Virus record (IMG/VR): IMGVR_UViG_3300044639_001488
Coordinates: 1 to 30,917 of that record
Length of the DNA stretch: 30,917 nt
Strand: one strand, 5' to 3'
Source of the DNA: a virus
In this document: one piece after another, positions 1 to 8,219 of the stretch
Layout of the letters: each line of letters opens with the position of its first letter
Position numbering within the stretch: position 1 is the stretch's first letter
The notes under the pieces: generated by a model
The model's database searches: none
What the model saw: only the letters and a program-made list of their open reading frames with translations
What the model was told of the DNA's origin: nothing
Program-made: the position numbers and the translations under genes

Positions 1-350
1 ATGTTACTGGTAATGCAGGCACTGTAACTAATGGTGTTTATACTACCAATTTCACTGGAATTAACCAAGACTTTGTTGGAACTTCTGGGTATCAAATAAT
101 GCCTGGAGGATTGATTATTCAATGGGGAGTATCATCATCATTGGGGCAAGCATCAGAAGTTCAAACATTTGCTACACCATTTACTACTGCAGTATTTTCT
201 ATTGTAGCAACACCAACTACTGGTAATACTGCTAATGGCGATAGAAGGGATCATTGGGGAGTTACTAATTTTACCTTAAATAATTTTACATTAGTTAGTT
301 GGTTTGAAAATACAACAACCACTTATAATTGGATTGCAATAGGGTATTAA
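1..350 (+). CDS. Tail fibre protein, 3' end only (5'-truncated by window edge)
   Basis: The reading frame is open from base 3 and closes with TAA at 348-350, so only about the last 115 residues are present. The visible part has a fibre-like Thr/Gly/Asn-rich stretch followed by a C-terminal domain beginning with the motif GYQIMPGGLIIQWG. That Pro-Gly-Gly-Leu-Ile-Ile-Gln-Trp-Gly pattern is typical of the gp53-like C-terminal tip domain of phage tail fibres, which is thought to form a trimeric beta-sandwich contacting the host surface. The ATG at 99 lies inside the domain motif and is very unlikely to be the real start. The next gene starts 36 bp downstream behind its own late promoter. Specific receptor and full length cannot be judged. 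Confidence 0.75.
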   Translation, partial: VTGNAGTVTNGVYTTNFTGINQDFVGTSGYQIMPGGLIIQWGVSSSLGQASEVQTFATPFTTAVFSIVATPTTGNTANGDRRDHWGVTNFTLNNFTLVSWFENTTTTYNWIAIGY

Positions 351-358
351 TATAAATA
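351..358 (+). promoter_or_regulatory. T4-type late promoter core TATAAATA
   Basis: An exact TATAAATA lies immediately after the stop of the upstream fibre gene and 28 nt before the ATG at 387. T4-like phages use this -10 element for late transcription by the phage sigma factor and sliding clamp, without a -35 element. The following leader (359-386) is closely similar to the leader of the gene at 3649. Confidence 0.75.
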
Positions 359-386
359 ATCTTATAAAAGGGGGATAGGGAACCCG

Positions 387-3224
387 ATGGCTTCACAAGA
401 TAGATATTTTGTAGTTAAGAAAGGAATAGGAGTAGGGTCTGAAGCATTATATGCTGATGGTGCTTCTAAAAGAGTTGCTATTGGTAAAACAACAGCAAAC
501 TATCCTCTTGATGTAGTAGGAGATATAAATGCAAGTGATTCTGTTTATGCGCAAACTGCAGTTGCTATTGGAACAAATTTAAATTATCAGCAACTTGATG
601 TAATAGGTTCTGCATATATTCAGAATAATATCGGTATTGGTACAACAAACCCAACTCAAGTTGTTCAGGTTGGAGTTGCTGCATCACAATCAGTTGTAGT
701 TACAGGAATTGGTTCTGTTGGTGTAGGAACTCTTACACCTTTTTATAAGTTAGATGTTTTTGGTAATGCAAGAGTTACTGGACTTGCCACAATTAGTCAA
801 GTTTATGCTGGCATTGCCACTATTGGTATTGCTTCTATTTCGCAAGAACGTGTAGGATTATCTACAGTATCTACTGCTAATATTCAAGAAGAAACAGTAG
901 GAATATCAACCATTGGCAATCTGAATGTCACTGGAATCACCACAACAGCATTACTTGATGTAGGTATTGGTGGGACAATTGTAAAGGCAGCAAACTTTGC
1001 AATCAGCACTACAACCACTTCAAGTGGTGGTGTCAAAACTATCAAACCTTTAGTTGGTATTGGTACTGAAATTGCAACAAGCACATTAGATGTTGCTGGT
1101 GATATCAGAATCAGAGGAGAAGTATTAGATGCTAACAATAATGTAGGATTTGCTTATTCCGTTTTAGCATCTGATGGAAATGGTAAGGCAGTTTGGAATC
1201 CTCCTGGCGCAAGAATTGGAAATCAGTATTTTGTAAACAAGTTTGGTGATGATGATAACTTTGGTAGAAGTCCTGGTGATGCATTCTTGACCATCAAAAA
1301 AGCATGTTCAGTTGCACATCCTGGAGACACAATCAAAGTATTTGCTGGACTTTATACTGAAGATGGTCCTATTCAGGTCCCAGAGAGAGTTGCTATTGTT
1401 GGAGAAGATTTGAGAAGAGTATTGGTTACAACATCAGGACAAACTGATTTGTATCATGTTAGAAGAGGTTGTTATATTTCTGGTCAATCATTTGTTGGTC
1501 CAGCAAATCCAAATGCAATAGTTTCATTCCCAACACAGGGTAATGGATATGCTAATGGAACAGAAGAAGATTGGCAGTCTCCATATGTACAGAACTGTAC
1601 AAACTTTGTTCCAAATAGCGTTGGAATGAGAATTGATGGTAATAGAGCTGGTGGTTTCAAATCAATGGTTCTTGATGCTTTTACTCAATATAATCAAGGT
1701 GGTATTGGAGTTTCCATTACTAATTTTGGATATGCTCAGTTAGTTTCACTCTTTACTATTTGCTGTGACATTGCAGTATATTGTGACAGTGGTGGTGTTT
1801 GTGACCTTAATAACTCAAACTCCTCATTTGGTAATTTTGGATTAGTTTCTGATGGTGTTACGCCACTTCAATATATTGGAACAGTTTTAGAAACTCCAAC
1901 TGCAGAAAATGTTGATAGTTTAGTCATCAATGTTGGAGTAGGTGCATCTCAAGAGTTTATTGATACTGTTGAATTATTGAGAGAAAACAAAGAATTTATT
2001 GCAACAGAAGCAGTAGGATTTCTTACTAGCACTTCTGGTCCTTATGGTGCAAATGGTCCAAACTTTGATTATGGTGGTTCAACTGTTGGTAGGTCTAAGT
2101 GCATTAGAGATGGTCAGATTATTATAGAATCTATTTGTTCTGATATTCTAACTCTTGGAAATGCAAATTCAATCAATGCAGGATTAGCATATAGAGATTC
2201 AGTAGGTGGAACACTTACATATCTCAATGAAACTGTTCCCCCACCAACAGGATTTAGTACTGGATATGTAAAAGATGGTGAAGTTGCCATAGTCAATTAT
2301 ATTGCTGGTATTTCCACATATGTTGCCAACAACTTAATTTTACCAAATAGTTATCAAAGTGGTGTTGGTTCAGTTGCTCAAACTATTGATTTAACAAAGA
2401 CATACTCACCTTTGGTTAAACCTTTCATCACCAGTAAAGCGGGTATTATTACAAGTATTGTTGGGATTGGAACTTCTGCTGCTCCAGCATTAGAACTTCC
2501 AAAAGGTCAAAGACCTTATGATGGTCAAGTTGCAATTATTGATACTCAATATTACTTTATCAGTAGAATTAATATTGATTTTCCTGGTATAGGATATGAC
2601 CCTAATGTTCCAGTAGAGGTTACAATTGATTTACCTCCAGATAGTGATTTCTTTATTCCTGCAGAAGCTGCAGTTTTTGAATCAGATATTAATGATGATG
2701 GCACAATTAACAATGTTTCCATCCTCGTTTCTGGAACTGGATATACAGTAACACCACCAACAGTAACTATTTCTCCTCCTCCTGGTTCTGGAACTAATGC
2801 ACAAGCAAGTGCAGTAATGGAAAAATATTACTTCAATCCAGTTGTCTCAACACCTGTTTCTATTGGTGGTACAACAACAGTAACATTTGATGAGTTTATT
2901 ACATATCCTGTAAGTGCTGGTTCTACTGTTCATTTCTTCCAATCCAGTAAAATTATTGCCAGTTCTATTACATTTGAATATATAGGAACAGGAACTACTA
3001 TAACTCAAGCTGTTCCATCTAAAGGTGCTGTTCCTATAGATGATAATCAGGTGATCGCTACAAATGGAGGAAAAGTTCCATTTACTAGCACAGACCAAAG
3101 TGGAGACTTTAGAATTAGCAAAGGTATTACAATCAATCAAAATACTGGAACTATCAGTGGTCAGGCATTTAGTAAGAGCTTACAAGCAGAAGTTACCCCA
3201 TTAATTATTGCCCTTCAACAATAA
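387..3224 (+). CDS. Virion structural protein with fibre-shaft repeats and beta-helix (945 aa)
   Basis: Residues about 1-270 contain repeated shaft motifs of the form IGIGTTNP...LDVxG (for example LDVVGDI, LDVIGSA, LDVFGNA and LDVAGDI), common in tail fibres of marine myoviruses. From about residue 278 the chain changes to a motif set (FVNKFGDDDNFGRSPGDAF, then HPGDTIKVFAGLYTE) that resembles the start of right-handed beta-helix or pectin-lyase-like domains; this region extends to about residue 520. The C-terminus (SGDFRISKGITINQNTGTIS) resembles ends of large T4-like cyanophage structural proteins. No catalytic polysaccharidase residues could be identified, so enzymatic depolymerase activity is not claimed. 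The likely place is the baseplate or tail-fibre complex. The ATG at 387 follows a late promoter and a GGGGGAT-containing leader. Confidence 0.75.
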   Translation: MASQDRYFVVKKGIGVGSEALYADGASKRVAIGKTTANYPLDVVGDINASDSVYAQTAVAIGTNLNYQQLDVIGSAYIQNNIGIGTTNPTQVVQVGVAASQSVVVTGIGSVGVGTLTPFYKLDVFGNARVTGLATISQVYAGIATIGIASISQERVGLSTVSTANIQEETVGISTIGNLNVTGITTTALLDVGIGGTIVKAANFAISTTTTSSGGVKTIKPLVGIGTEIATSTLDVAGDIRIRGEVLDANNNVGFAYSVLASDGNGKAVWNPPGARIGNQYFVNKFGDDDNFGRSPGDAFLTIKKACSVAHPGDTIKVFAGLYTEDGPIQVPERVAIVGEDLRRVLVTTSGQTDLYHVRRGCYISGQSFVGPANPNAIVSFPTQGNGYANGTEEDWQSPYVQNCTNFVPNSVGMRIDGNRAGGFKSMVLDAFTQYNQGGIGVSITNFGYAQLVSLFTICCDIAVYCDSGGVCDLNNSNSSFGNFGLVSDGVTPLQYIGTVLETPTAENVDSLVINVGVGASQEFIDTVELLRENKEFIATEAVGFLTSTSGPYGANGPNFDYGGSTVGRSKCIRDGQIIIESICSDILTLGNANSINAGLAYRDSVGGTLTYLNETVPPPTGFSTGYVKDGEVAIVNYIAGISTYVANNLILPNSYQSGVGSVAQTIDLTKTYSPLVKPFITSKAGIITSIVGIGTSAAPALELPKGQRPYDGQVAIIDTQYYFISRINIDFPGIGYDPNVPVEVTIDLPPDSDFFIPAEAAVFESDINDDGTINNVSILVSGTGYTVTPPTVTISPPPGSGTNAQASAVMEKYYFNPVVSTPVSIGGTTTVTFDEFITYPVSAGSTVHFFQSSKIIASSITFEYIGTGTTITQAVPSKGAVPIDDNQVIATNGGKVPFTSTDQSGDFRISKGITINQNTGTISGQAFSKSLQAEVTPLIIALQQ

Positions 3225-3230
3225 CCAATT

Positions 3231-3611
3231 ATGGCTTTACAACCTTTAAATCAATATAAAACAGTAGTGGGAGTAGTAAGCACTACTGATACAGAAATCT
3301 ATAGAACTAAAACTGGTTACACCAGCATTGTTTTGTATGCACAAGTAGCAAACACTGGTGTTGGGGTTGGAACGGTTACTTTTGTTCATCAGAGAGAAAC
3401 AAGAGGTCAATCTGGCATCACTACAGGAACTACAGAACTCATTGTGGGAGGATTAGTTCCAGATAATGATGCCTTGATTTTGTTGGATGGTAGATTAGTT
3501 TTAGAGAAAACTGCTTTAAAAACAGATAGCATTAGAATGGTTGGTGTTTCGTCAACAACTCCAAATACTTTAAAGTATACAGTTAGTATTTTGGAGACTC
3601 TTAATCAGTGA
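3231..3611 (+). CDS. Small virion-type beta protein of unknown function (126 aa)
   Basis: This 126-residue protein starts 6 bp after the preceding gene and is probably co-transcribed and translationally coupled with it. It is rich in Thr, Val and Gly with alternating hydrophobic residues (TSIVLYAQVANTGVGVGTVT, then IVGGLVPDNDALILLDGRL), consistent with an all-beta fold. It has no signal peptide or membrane segment. Small beta proteins of this type sit between fibre and baseplate genes in T4-like cyanophages, so an accessory structural role is the reasonable inference. No specific family function can be assigned from sequence alone. Confidence 0.7.
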   Translation: MALQPLNQYKTVVGVVSTTDTEIYRTKTGYTSIVLYAQVANTGVGVGTVTFVHQRETRGQSGITTGTTELIVGGLVPDNDALILLDGRLVLEKTALKTDSIRMVGVSSTTPNTLKYTVSILETLNQ

Positions 3612-3617
3612 TAAATA
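3610..3617 (+). promoter_or_regulatory. Late promoter core GATAAATA
   Basis: GATAAATA overlaps the TGA stop of the preceding gene and lies 31 nt before the ATG at 3649. It matches 7 of 8 positions of the T4-type late core and is followed by a leader similar to that at 359-386. Confidence 0.55.
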
Positions 3618-3648
3618 ACCTTATATAGGGGGATAGTGGAACCCAAGT

Positions 3649-6600
3649 ATGGCTAAGTATTTAAGTAGAAGAGTACCAACAACTCCAGCAGCAAAACTAC
3701 CAGCAAGTAGATACGATTTTTTAAGGATTGCTGATGCTGAGCCTAACTTAGGACAACCTCCTGGCGATGGTAATGTACCTATTGGAACGCAATATTTTCC
3801 TGTAAGTGTTCCTGGATATCCCCAAAGATATTGGATTCCTGTTCCACCTGCAGTATTTTCTCAAGGTATTACAGTTAGAGATGAAGGAACCATTGTAGGT
3901 GTTGCAGGTTCTATTTCTCAACTGAATTTTGTTGGTCTTGGTGTAGTAGCAACTGCTGATGCAGCTATTGGCATTGCCACTATTACAATTTCCAACCCTC
4001 CTATATTAGAACCCACTGATTCTAGAGTAAGATATTTAGGATTTACTAGCGAAAGAGCTGGTGCTGCTTTAACTTCTTTTGAAATTGCACCATCATCTTT
4101 AGTTTTTGTTCCAAGTAGTGGAAATCTGGGGATTGCTAATACTCAGCCAGCTTATCCAGTAGATATTAATGCTAATGTAAGAATTAGTGCAGACATTGTT
4201 AATAGAGATGGTATAACTGGTACATATGCAGAAGTATTAACATCTCTTGGACCAGGATTAGGGTTTACTTGGGCATATGCTTCAGGACCTCTTGGACCTC
4301 AAGGATTTCAAGGTCTTCAAGGTCCTCAAGGACCTATTGGTCCACAAGGATTTCAAGGACCTCAAGGACCTCAAGGAGCACAAGGTGATATAGGTCCTCA
4401 GGGTTCTATAGGACCTCAAGGTTCAATTGGACCTCAAGGAGCACAAGGTGATATAGGACCTCAGGGTTCTATTGGACCTCAAGGTGCACAAGGAGCACAA
4501 GGATCTCAAGGATTTCAGGGTCCTCAAGGAGCACAAGGTGCTGCAGGGGCTCAAGGAACTGCAGGTGCTCAAGGTTCTATAGGACCTCAAGGTGCACAAG
4601 GAGTACAAGGATCTCAAGGATTTCAGGGTCCTCAAGGAGCACAAGGAACTGCAGGTGCACAAGGAACTGCAGGTGCACAAGGTTTCATAGGACCTCAAGG
4701 TGCTCAAGGTGCTAGTGGTGGTGTAGGAATATCAGGACCTCAAGGTGCTCAAGGGCCACAAGGAGGAATTGGACCTCAAGGACCTCAAGGAGTTGGACCA
4801 CAAGGTGCACAAGGTCCTCAAGGATTTCAAGGTCCTCAAGGTTTTGTAGGTCCACAAGGTGCACAAGGACAATCTGGAACTTCTGTAACTATTGTAGGAA
4901 GCAAATCATTAACTGTTGGAATTGAAACATATCAATTAAATGAACAATTAAATTCTTGGTATCCTGCTCAAAATGGCAATGGTGTTCTTGACAACAACTT
5001 AGGAAATCTTTGGGTTGCTGCTGTTGGACTTGCTACCACAAGTTGGACTAATGTTGGACAAATTAGAGGACCTATTGGACCACAAGGTTCCATTGGACCA
5101 CAAGGAGCACAAGGAAATACAGGTGCTCAGGGTGCTGTAGGTTCTCAAGGTTCTTCAGGAGCTCAAGGTGCTGCAGGTGCACAAGGTGTTCAAGGTCTTC
5201 AGGGGTTTGGACCTCAAGGTGCTGTAGGTGCTCAAGGTACTGCAGGTGCTCAAGGTGCTGCAGGTGCTCAAGGTGCTGCAGGAGCACAGGGATCTACAGG
5301 ATCTACAGGTGCTCAAGGTTCTGCAGGAGCACAAGGTGCTACAGGATCTACAGGTGCTCAAGGTGCTCAAGGAACTGCAGGTGCACAAGGAACTGCAGGT
5401 GCTCAAGGAACTGCAGGTGCTCAAGGAACTGCAGGTGCTCAAGGTATATCAGGGGCTCAAGGTTCTACAGGTGCTCAAGGAGCACAAGGTGTTGCAGGTG
5501 CTCAAGGTTCTGCAGGTTCTGCAGGTGCTCAAGGCACTACAGGTTCTACAGGAGCACAGGGAGCTACAGGTGCTCAGGGTACTCAAGGTTCAGTGGGAGT
5601 ACAAGGCCCACAAGGATCTCAAGGTCTTACAGGACCTCAAGGATCTCCTGGAATTACAGGTGCTCAAGGATTTCAGGGAATAATTGGACCTCAAGGTTCA
5701 CAAGGATTCCAAGGTTTACAAGGACCACAAGGTGCTCAAGGATTTCAGGGAGTTAGAGGTCCTCAAGGTCCACAAGGATTCCAAGGTCCACAAGGAGTAC
5801 AAGGTCCACAAGGAACTGGACCACAAGGTGCTCAAGGATTCCAAGGTCCACAAGGAGTACAAGGTCCACAAGGAACTGGACCACAAGGTGCTCAAGGATT
5901 CCAAGGAAATACAGGACTTCAAGGGCCACAAGGTGCTCAAGGATTCCAAGGTCTTCAAGGATTCCAAGGTCCACAAGGATTCCAAGGTCCACAAGGAACT
6001 GGACCTCAAGGTCCACAAGGTGCTCAAGGTCCACAGGGAAGAGTTGGACCTCAAGGTGCTCAAGGTTCTAGTGGTGCTGTAGGAACAGCAGGACCTCAAG
6101 GTGCTCAAGGTCCACAGGGAAGAGTTGGTCCTCAAGGTGCTCAAGGTTCAATAGGACCTCAAGGTTCTCAAGGTGTTCAAGGAAATTCTGGTTCTTTAGG
6201 ACCACAAGGTATAAGAGGACCTCAAGGTTCTACAGGAGCACAGGGTTCTCAAGGATTCCAGGGACCTCAAGGGCCTCAAGGTGCACAAGGACCTCAAGGT
6301 GCACAAGGTGCTACTGGAACTTCTATAACTATTGTAGGAAGTAAGGCGTTAACTGTTGGTATTGAAACATATCAACTGAATGAGGATGTAAATTCTTGGT
6401 ATCCTGCACAATCTGGAGATGGTGTTCTTGATATTAATTTAGGTAATTTGTGGGTTGCAACAGTTGGTATCGCCACTACAAGTTGGGGTAATGTTGGTCA
6501 AATTAGAGGACCTGTTGGACCACAAGGCGTAAGAGGACCACAAGGACCACAAGGACCACAAGGTGCTCAAGGTACTGCAGGTGCTCAAGGTGCTCAAGGA

Positions 6601-7527
6601 GCTAGAGGACCTCAAGGTGCACAAGGTGTTCAAGGACTTCAAGGTTTTGGACCTCAAGGTGCACAAGGAGCACAAGGTGCACAAGGTACTACAGGTTCTA
6701 CAGGTGCTCAAGGAGCACAAGGACTTAGAGGACCTCAAGGTGCACAAGGTGCTCAAGGTCCTCAAGGAACTGGACCTCAAGGAACACCAGGACCTCAAGG
6801 TGCACAGGGAGCTACAGGTTCTCAAGGGGCACTGGGTTTAAGAGGACCTCAAGGTGCTCAAGGTTCTTCTGGTATTGGGGTTGATGGTGCTCAAGGTTCT
6901 CAAGGTTCAAGAGGACCTCAAGGTGCACAAGGTGCTGCAGGCACTACAGGTGCTCAGGGTGCTGCAGGTGCACAAGGTGCTACAGGTTCTACAGGTGCTC
7001 AAGGTTCTCAAGGTCCTCAAGGAATTGGACCTCAAGGTGCTCAAGGTGCTACAGGCCCATCAACTGAAATAAATGCTACAAATACAACAACAAATGATAC
7101 ATATTATCCAGTATTTGTAGCTGCTGCTGGGTTTAATCAAACCGCAAGAGTAAGAACTACAGCAACTGCATTTTCATTTAATGCCTCTACTGGAGACCTT
7201 GTAGTTGGTGGTACAGTCAGTGCATCTTCTGATGAAAAATTAAAAACTGATATTTCTGTTATAACAGATGCATTAGATAAAGTATTAAAACTGAGGGGTG
7301 TTGAATTTACATATAAAGAGCATGGTGGCAAATCTATTGGATTTATTGCACAAGAAGTTGAAAAGATAATTCCAGAATTGGTGACAAACCAATTAGATTC
7401 TAATAATGAAATATTTAAGACTGTTGCTTATCAAAACTTTGTTGCTATTCTTGTAGAAGCAATAAAAGAATTGAAGCAAGAGATTAATGAATTGAACAAA
7501 AAAATAGAAGATTTATCTCAACCATAA
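3649..7527 (+). CDS. Collagen-like tail fibre with C-terminal Peptidase_S74 chaperone (1292 aa)
   Basis: Residues 1-212 form a non-collagen N-terminal part, probably the virion attachment end. Three Gly-X-Y tracts follow at about residues 213-410, 474-890 and 953-1137, dominated by GPQ, GAQ, GFQ and GTA/GAT triplets. They are separated by two similar 63-residue islands (411-473 and 891-953). Residues about 1138-1193 lead into a Peptidase_S74 domain: SDEKLK carries the expected Ser1194 and Lys1199 dyad (Ser+5), then GFIAQEVEKIIPELV and a C-terminal coiled coil. In S74 proteins this domain trimerises the fibre and then cuts itself off just before the serine, so a mature chain of about 1193 residues is predicted. 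The collagen register is broken in places by G-x-G interruptions such as GTGPQG and GFGPQG. The long antisense and frame-shifted ORFs here are repeat artefacts. Confidence 0.88.
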   Translation: MAKYLSRRVPTTPAAKLPASRYDFLRIADAEPNLGQPPGDGNVPIGTQYFPVSVPGYPQRYWIPVPPAVFSQGITVRDEGTIVGVAGSISQLNFVGLGVVATADAAIGIATITISNPPILEPTDSRVRYLGFTSERAGAALTSFEIAPSSLVFVPSSGNLGIANTQPAYPVDINANVRISADIVNRDGITGTYAEVLTSLGPGLGFTWAYASGPLGPQGFQGLQGPQGPIGPQGFQGPQGPQGAQGDIGPQGSIGPQGSIGPQGAQGDIGPQGSIGPQGAQGAQGSQGFQGPQGAQGAAGAQGTAGAQGSIGPQGAQGVQGSQGFQGPQGAQGTAGAQGTAGAQGFIGPQGAQGASGGVGISGPQGAQGPQGGIGPQGPQGVGPQGAQGPQGFQGPQGFVGPQGAQGQSGTSVTIVGSKSLTVGIETYQLNEQLNSWYPAQNGNGVLDNNLGNLWVAAVGLATTSWTNVGQIRGPIGPQGSIGPQGAQGNTGAQGAVGSQGSSGAQGAAGAQGVQGLQGFGPQGAVGAQGTAGAQGAAGAQGAAGAQGSTGSTGAQGSAGAQGATGSTGAQGAQGTAGAQGTAGAQGTAGAQGTAGAQGISGAQGSTGAQGAQGVAGAQGSAGSAGAQGTTGSTGAQGATGAQGTQGSVGVQGPQGSQGLTGPQGSPGITGAQGFQGIIGPQGSQGFQGLQGPQGAQGFQGVRGPQGPQGFQGPQGVQGPQGTGPQGAQGFQGPQGVQGPQGTGPQGAQGFQGNTGLQGPQGAQGFQGLQGFQGPQGFQGPQGTGPQGPQGAQGPQGRVGPQGAQGSSGAVGTAGPQGAQGPQGRVGPQGAQGSIGPQGSQGVQGNSGSLGPQGIRGPQGSTGAQGSQGFQGPQGPQGAQGPQGAQGATGTSITIVGSKALTVGIETYQLNEDVNSWYPAQSGDGVLDINLGNLWVATVGIATTSWGNVGQIRGPVGPQGVRGPQGPQGPQGAQGTAGAQGAQGARGPQGAQGVQGLQGFGPQGAQGAQGAQGTTGSTGAQGAQGLRGPQGAQGAQGPQGTGPQGTPGPQGAQGATGSQGALGLRGPQGAQGSSGIGVDGAQGSQGSRGPQGAQGAAGTTGAQGAAGAQGATGSTGAQGSQGPQGIGPQGAQGATGPSTEINATNTTTNDTYYPVFVAAAGFNQTARVRTTATAFSFNASTGDLVVGGTVSASSDEKLKTDISVITDALDKVLKLRGVEFTYKEHGGKSIGFIAQEVEKIIPELVTNQLDSNNEIFKTVAYQNFVAILVEAIKELKQEINELNKKIEDLSQP
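4285..4878 (+). repeat. Collagen-like Gly-X-Y coding tract 1 of the first fibre
   Basis: About 198 codons of almost continuous Gly-X-Y, mostly GPQ and GAQ with GFQ, GSI and GDI. One-residue interruptions such as GVGPQG (near 4789) break the triplet register. DNA is a degenerate 9-bp repeat built on GG(A/T) xxx CAA. Confidence 0.9.
5068..6318 (+). repeat. Collagen-like Gly-X-Y coding tract 2 of the first fibre
   Basis: About 417 codons of Gly-X-Y. The first half is rich in GAQ, GTA, GST and GAA; the second half in GPQ and GFQ. G-x-G interruptions occur near 5203 and within the 60-bp repeats at 5773-5892. It lies between the two duplicated 63-residue islands. Confidence 0.9.
5773..5892 (+). 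repeat. Perfect 60-bp tandem duplication inside the collagen tract
   Basis: Two identical 60-bp copies (5773-5832 and 5833-5892) are followed by a 14-nt partial third copy. Each copy encodes 20 residues and includes one GTGPQG register break, so the unit carries its own interruption. Being a multiple of three, gain or loss of a unit keeps the frame. Confidence 0.85.
6508..7059 (+). repeat. Collagen-like Gly-X-Y coding tract 3 of the first fibre
   Basis: About 184 codons of Gly-X-Y, mostly GPQ, GAQ, GLR, GAT and GAA, with G-x-G breaks (GFGPQG, GTGPQG, GIGPQG). It ends at GPST just before the conserved pre-S74 segment. Confidence 0.9.
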
Positions 7528-7530
7528 ATA
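7523..7530 (+). promoter_or_regulatory. Late promoter core CATAAATA
   Basis: CATAAATA overlaps the TAA stop of the collagen-like fibre gene and sits 14 nt before the ATG at 7545. It matches 7 of 8 late-core positions. The short distance would leave a very short leader. Confidence 0.45.
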
Positions 7531-7544
7531 ATTAAAAAACTGAA

Positions 7545-7874
7545 ATGGCAGTACCATCAGTTAACATAGTCATAGAAAAAAACACTGACTTTTCAACTAA
7601 TTTTAAGTTGAAAAAGGATGGTGCTCTTCTTGATTTGTCTTCGTATACATTTACATCCAAATTACGTAAACACTATACAGCATCATCATCTTATAATTTT
7701 ACAGTGACTCCAATAGCACCATTGACAAGTGGAATTGTTAGAATTGGAATGGCGAGTACAATCACTGCAACTATTCCAAGTGGAAGGTATGTTTATGATG
7801 TCTTGGCAACTTCTTCTGGAACAACTATAAAAGTTATTGAAGGAACTGTAATAGTCAAAGGAACTGCAACATAA
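7545..7874 (+). CDS. Small fibre-associated beta protein (109 aa)
   Basis: A 109-residue protein with the pattern NTDFSTNFKLKKDGALLDLS and a later PSGRYVYDVLAT segment. This layout resembles the small immunoglobulin-like or BppU N-terminal-like domains found in baseplate and fibre regions of many phages, where the chain begins with a linear input term and ends with a strand carrying G-x-Y-x-Y-D. The match is by eye and the exact role (virion decoration, adaptor or chaperone) is unknown. It is located between a fibre gene and a one-base-overlapping acidic protein gene, so these two are very probably translated together. Confidence 0.7.
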   Translation: MAVPSVNIVIEKNTDFSTNFKLKKDGALLDLSSYTFTSKLRKHYTASSSYNFTVTPIAPLTSGIVRIGMASTITATIPSGRYVYDVLATSSGTTIKVIEGTVIVKGTAT

Positions 7875-8188
7875 TGGATATAGAAGTGGAGGTTATATCA
7901 TCATCTTTTGATGTTAGTTTTGATTTATCCCAAACCATAGATGTAGATACTAACGTGGCAGCAACAAGATTAGAAGATTTAATAAATTTTGATGGAAGTA
8001 ATAAAAATGACCAATATGTTATTATGTACAATTCTTCCACACAAAAATATGAATTAGTTAACCCAGACAAAGTTTTGTCTTCTGCTGCTGTAGATGAACC
8101 TATTCAACCAGGATTGCCTAATGATTTTGTAGATGAATTGGATGTTGACTTGGATGATAGAATTGATTTGGATGCTGGCAACTTTTAA
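7874..8188 (+). CDS. Small acidic protein, fibre locus (104 aa)
   Basis: The ATG shares one base with the upstream TAA, a typical translational-coupling arrangement. The protein is strongly acidic, with Asp/Glu clusters near the C-terminus (ELDVDLDDRIDLDAGNF). It contains the segment DQYVIMYNSSTQKYELVNPD, which looks like the small beta motif often found in phage fibre shafts (a data-like loop followed by W or Y and L-V). No enzyme motif, signal peptide or membrane segment is visible. A role as a structural adaptor or assembly factor for the neighbouring fibres is inferred from position only. Confidence 0.65.
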   Translation: MDIEVEVISSSFDVSFDLSQTIDVDTNVAATRLEDLINFDGSNKNDQYVIMYNSSTQKYELVNPDKVLSSAAVDEPIQPGLPNDFVDELDVDLDDRIDLDAGNF

Positions 8189-8190
8189 AT

Positions 8191-8198
8191 AATAAATA
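8191..8198 (+). promoter_or_regulatory. Late promoter core AATAAATA
   Basis: AATAAATA, 7 of 8 to the late core, lies in the 31-bp gap and 21 nt before the ATG at 8220. The remaining leader contains GAGAACTGAGA, similar to the leader before 12153. Confidence 0.45.
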
Positions 8199-8219
8199 GA
8201 AAAAAGAGAACTGAGAATC

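Noticed and set aside
387-3224. Tail depolymerase call for the beta-helix protein
   Set aside because: The fold pattern fits, but no catalytic residue set could be identified, so only a structural role is stated.
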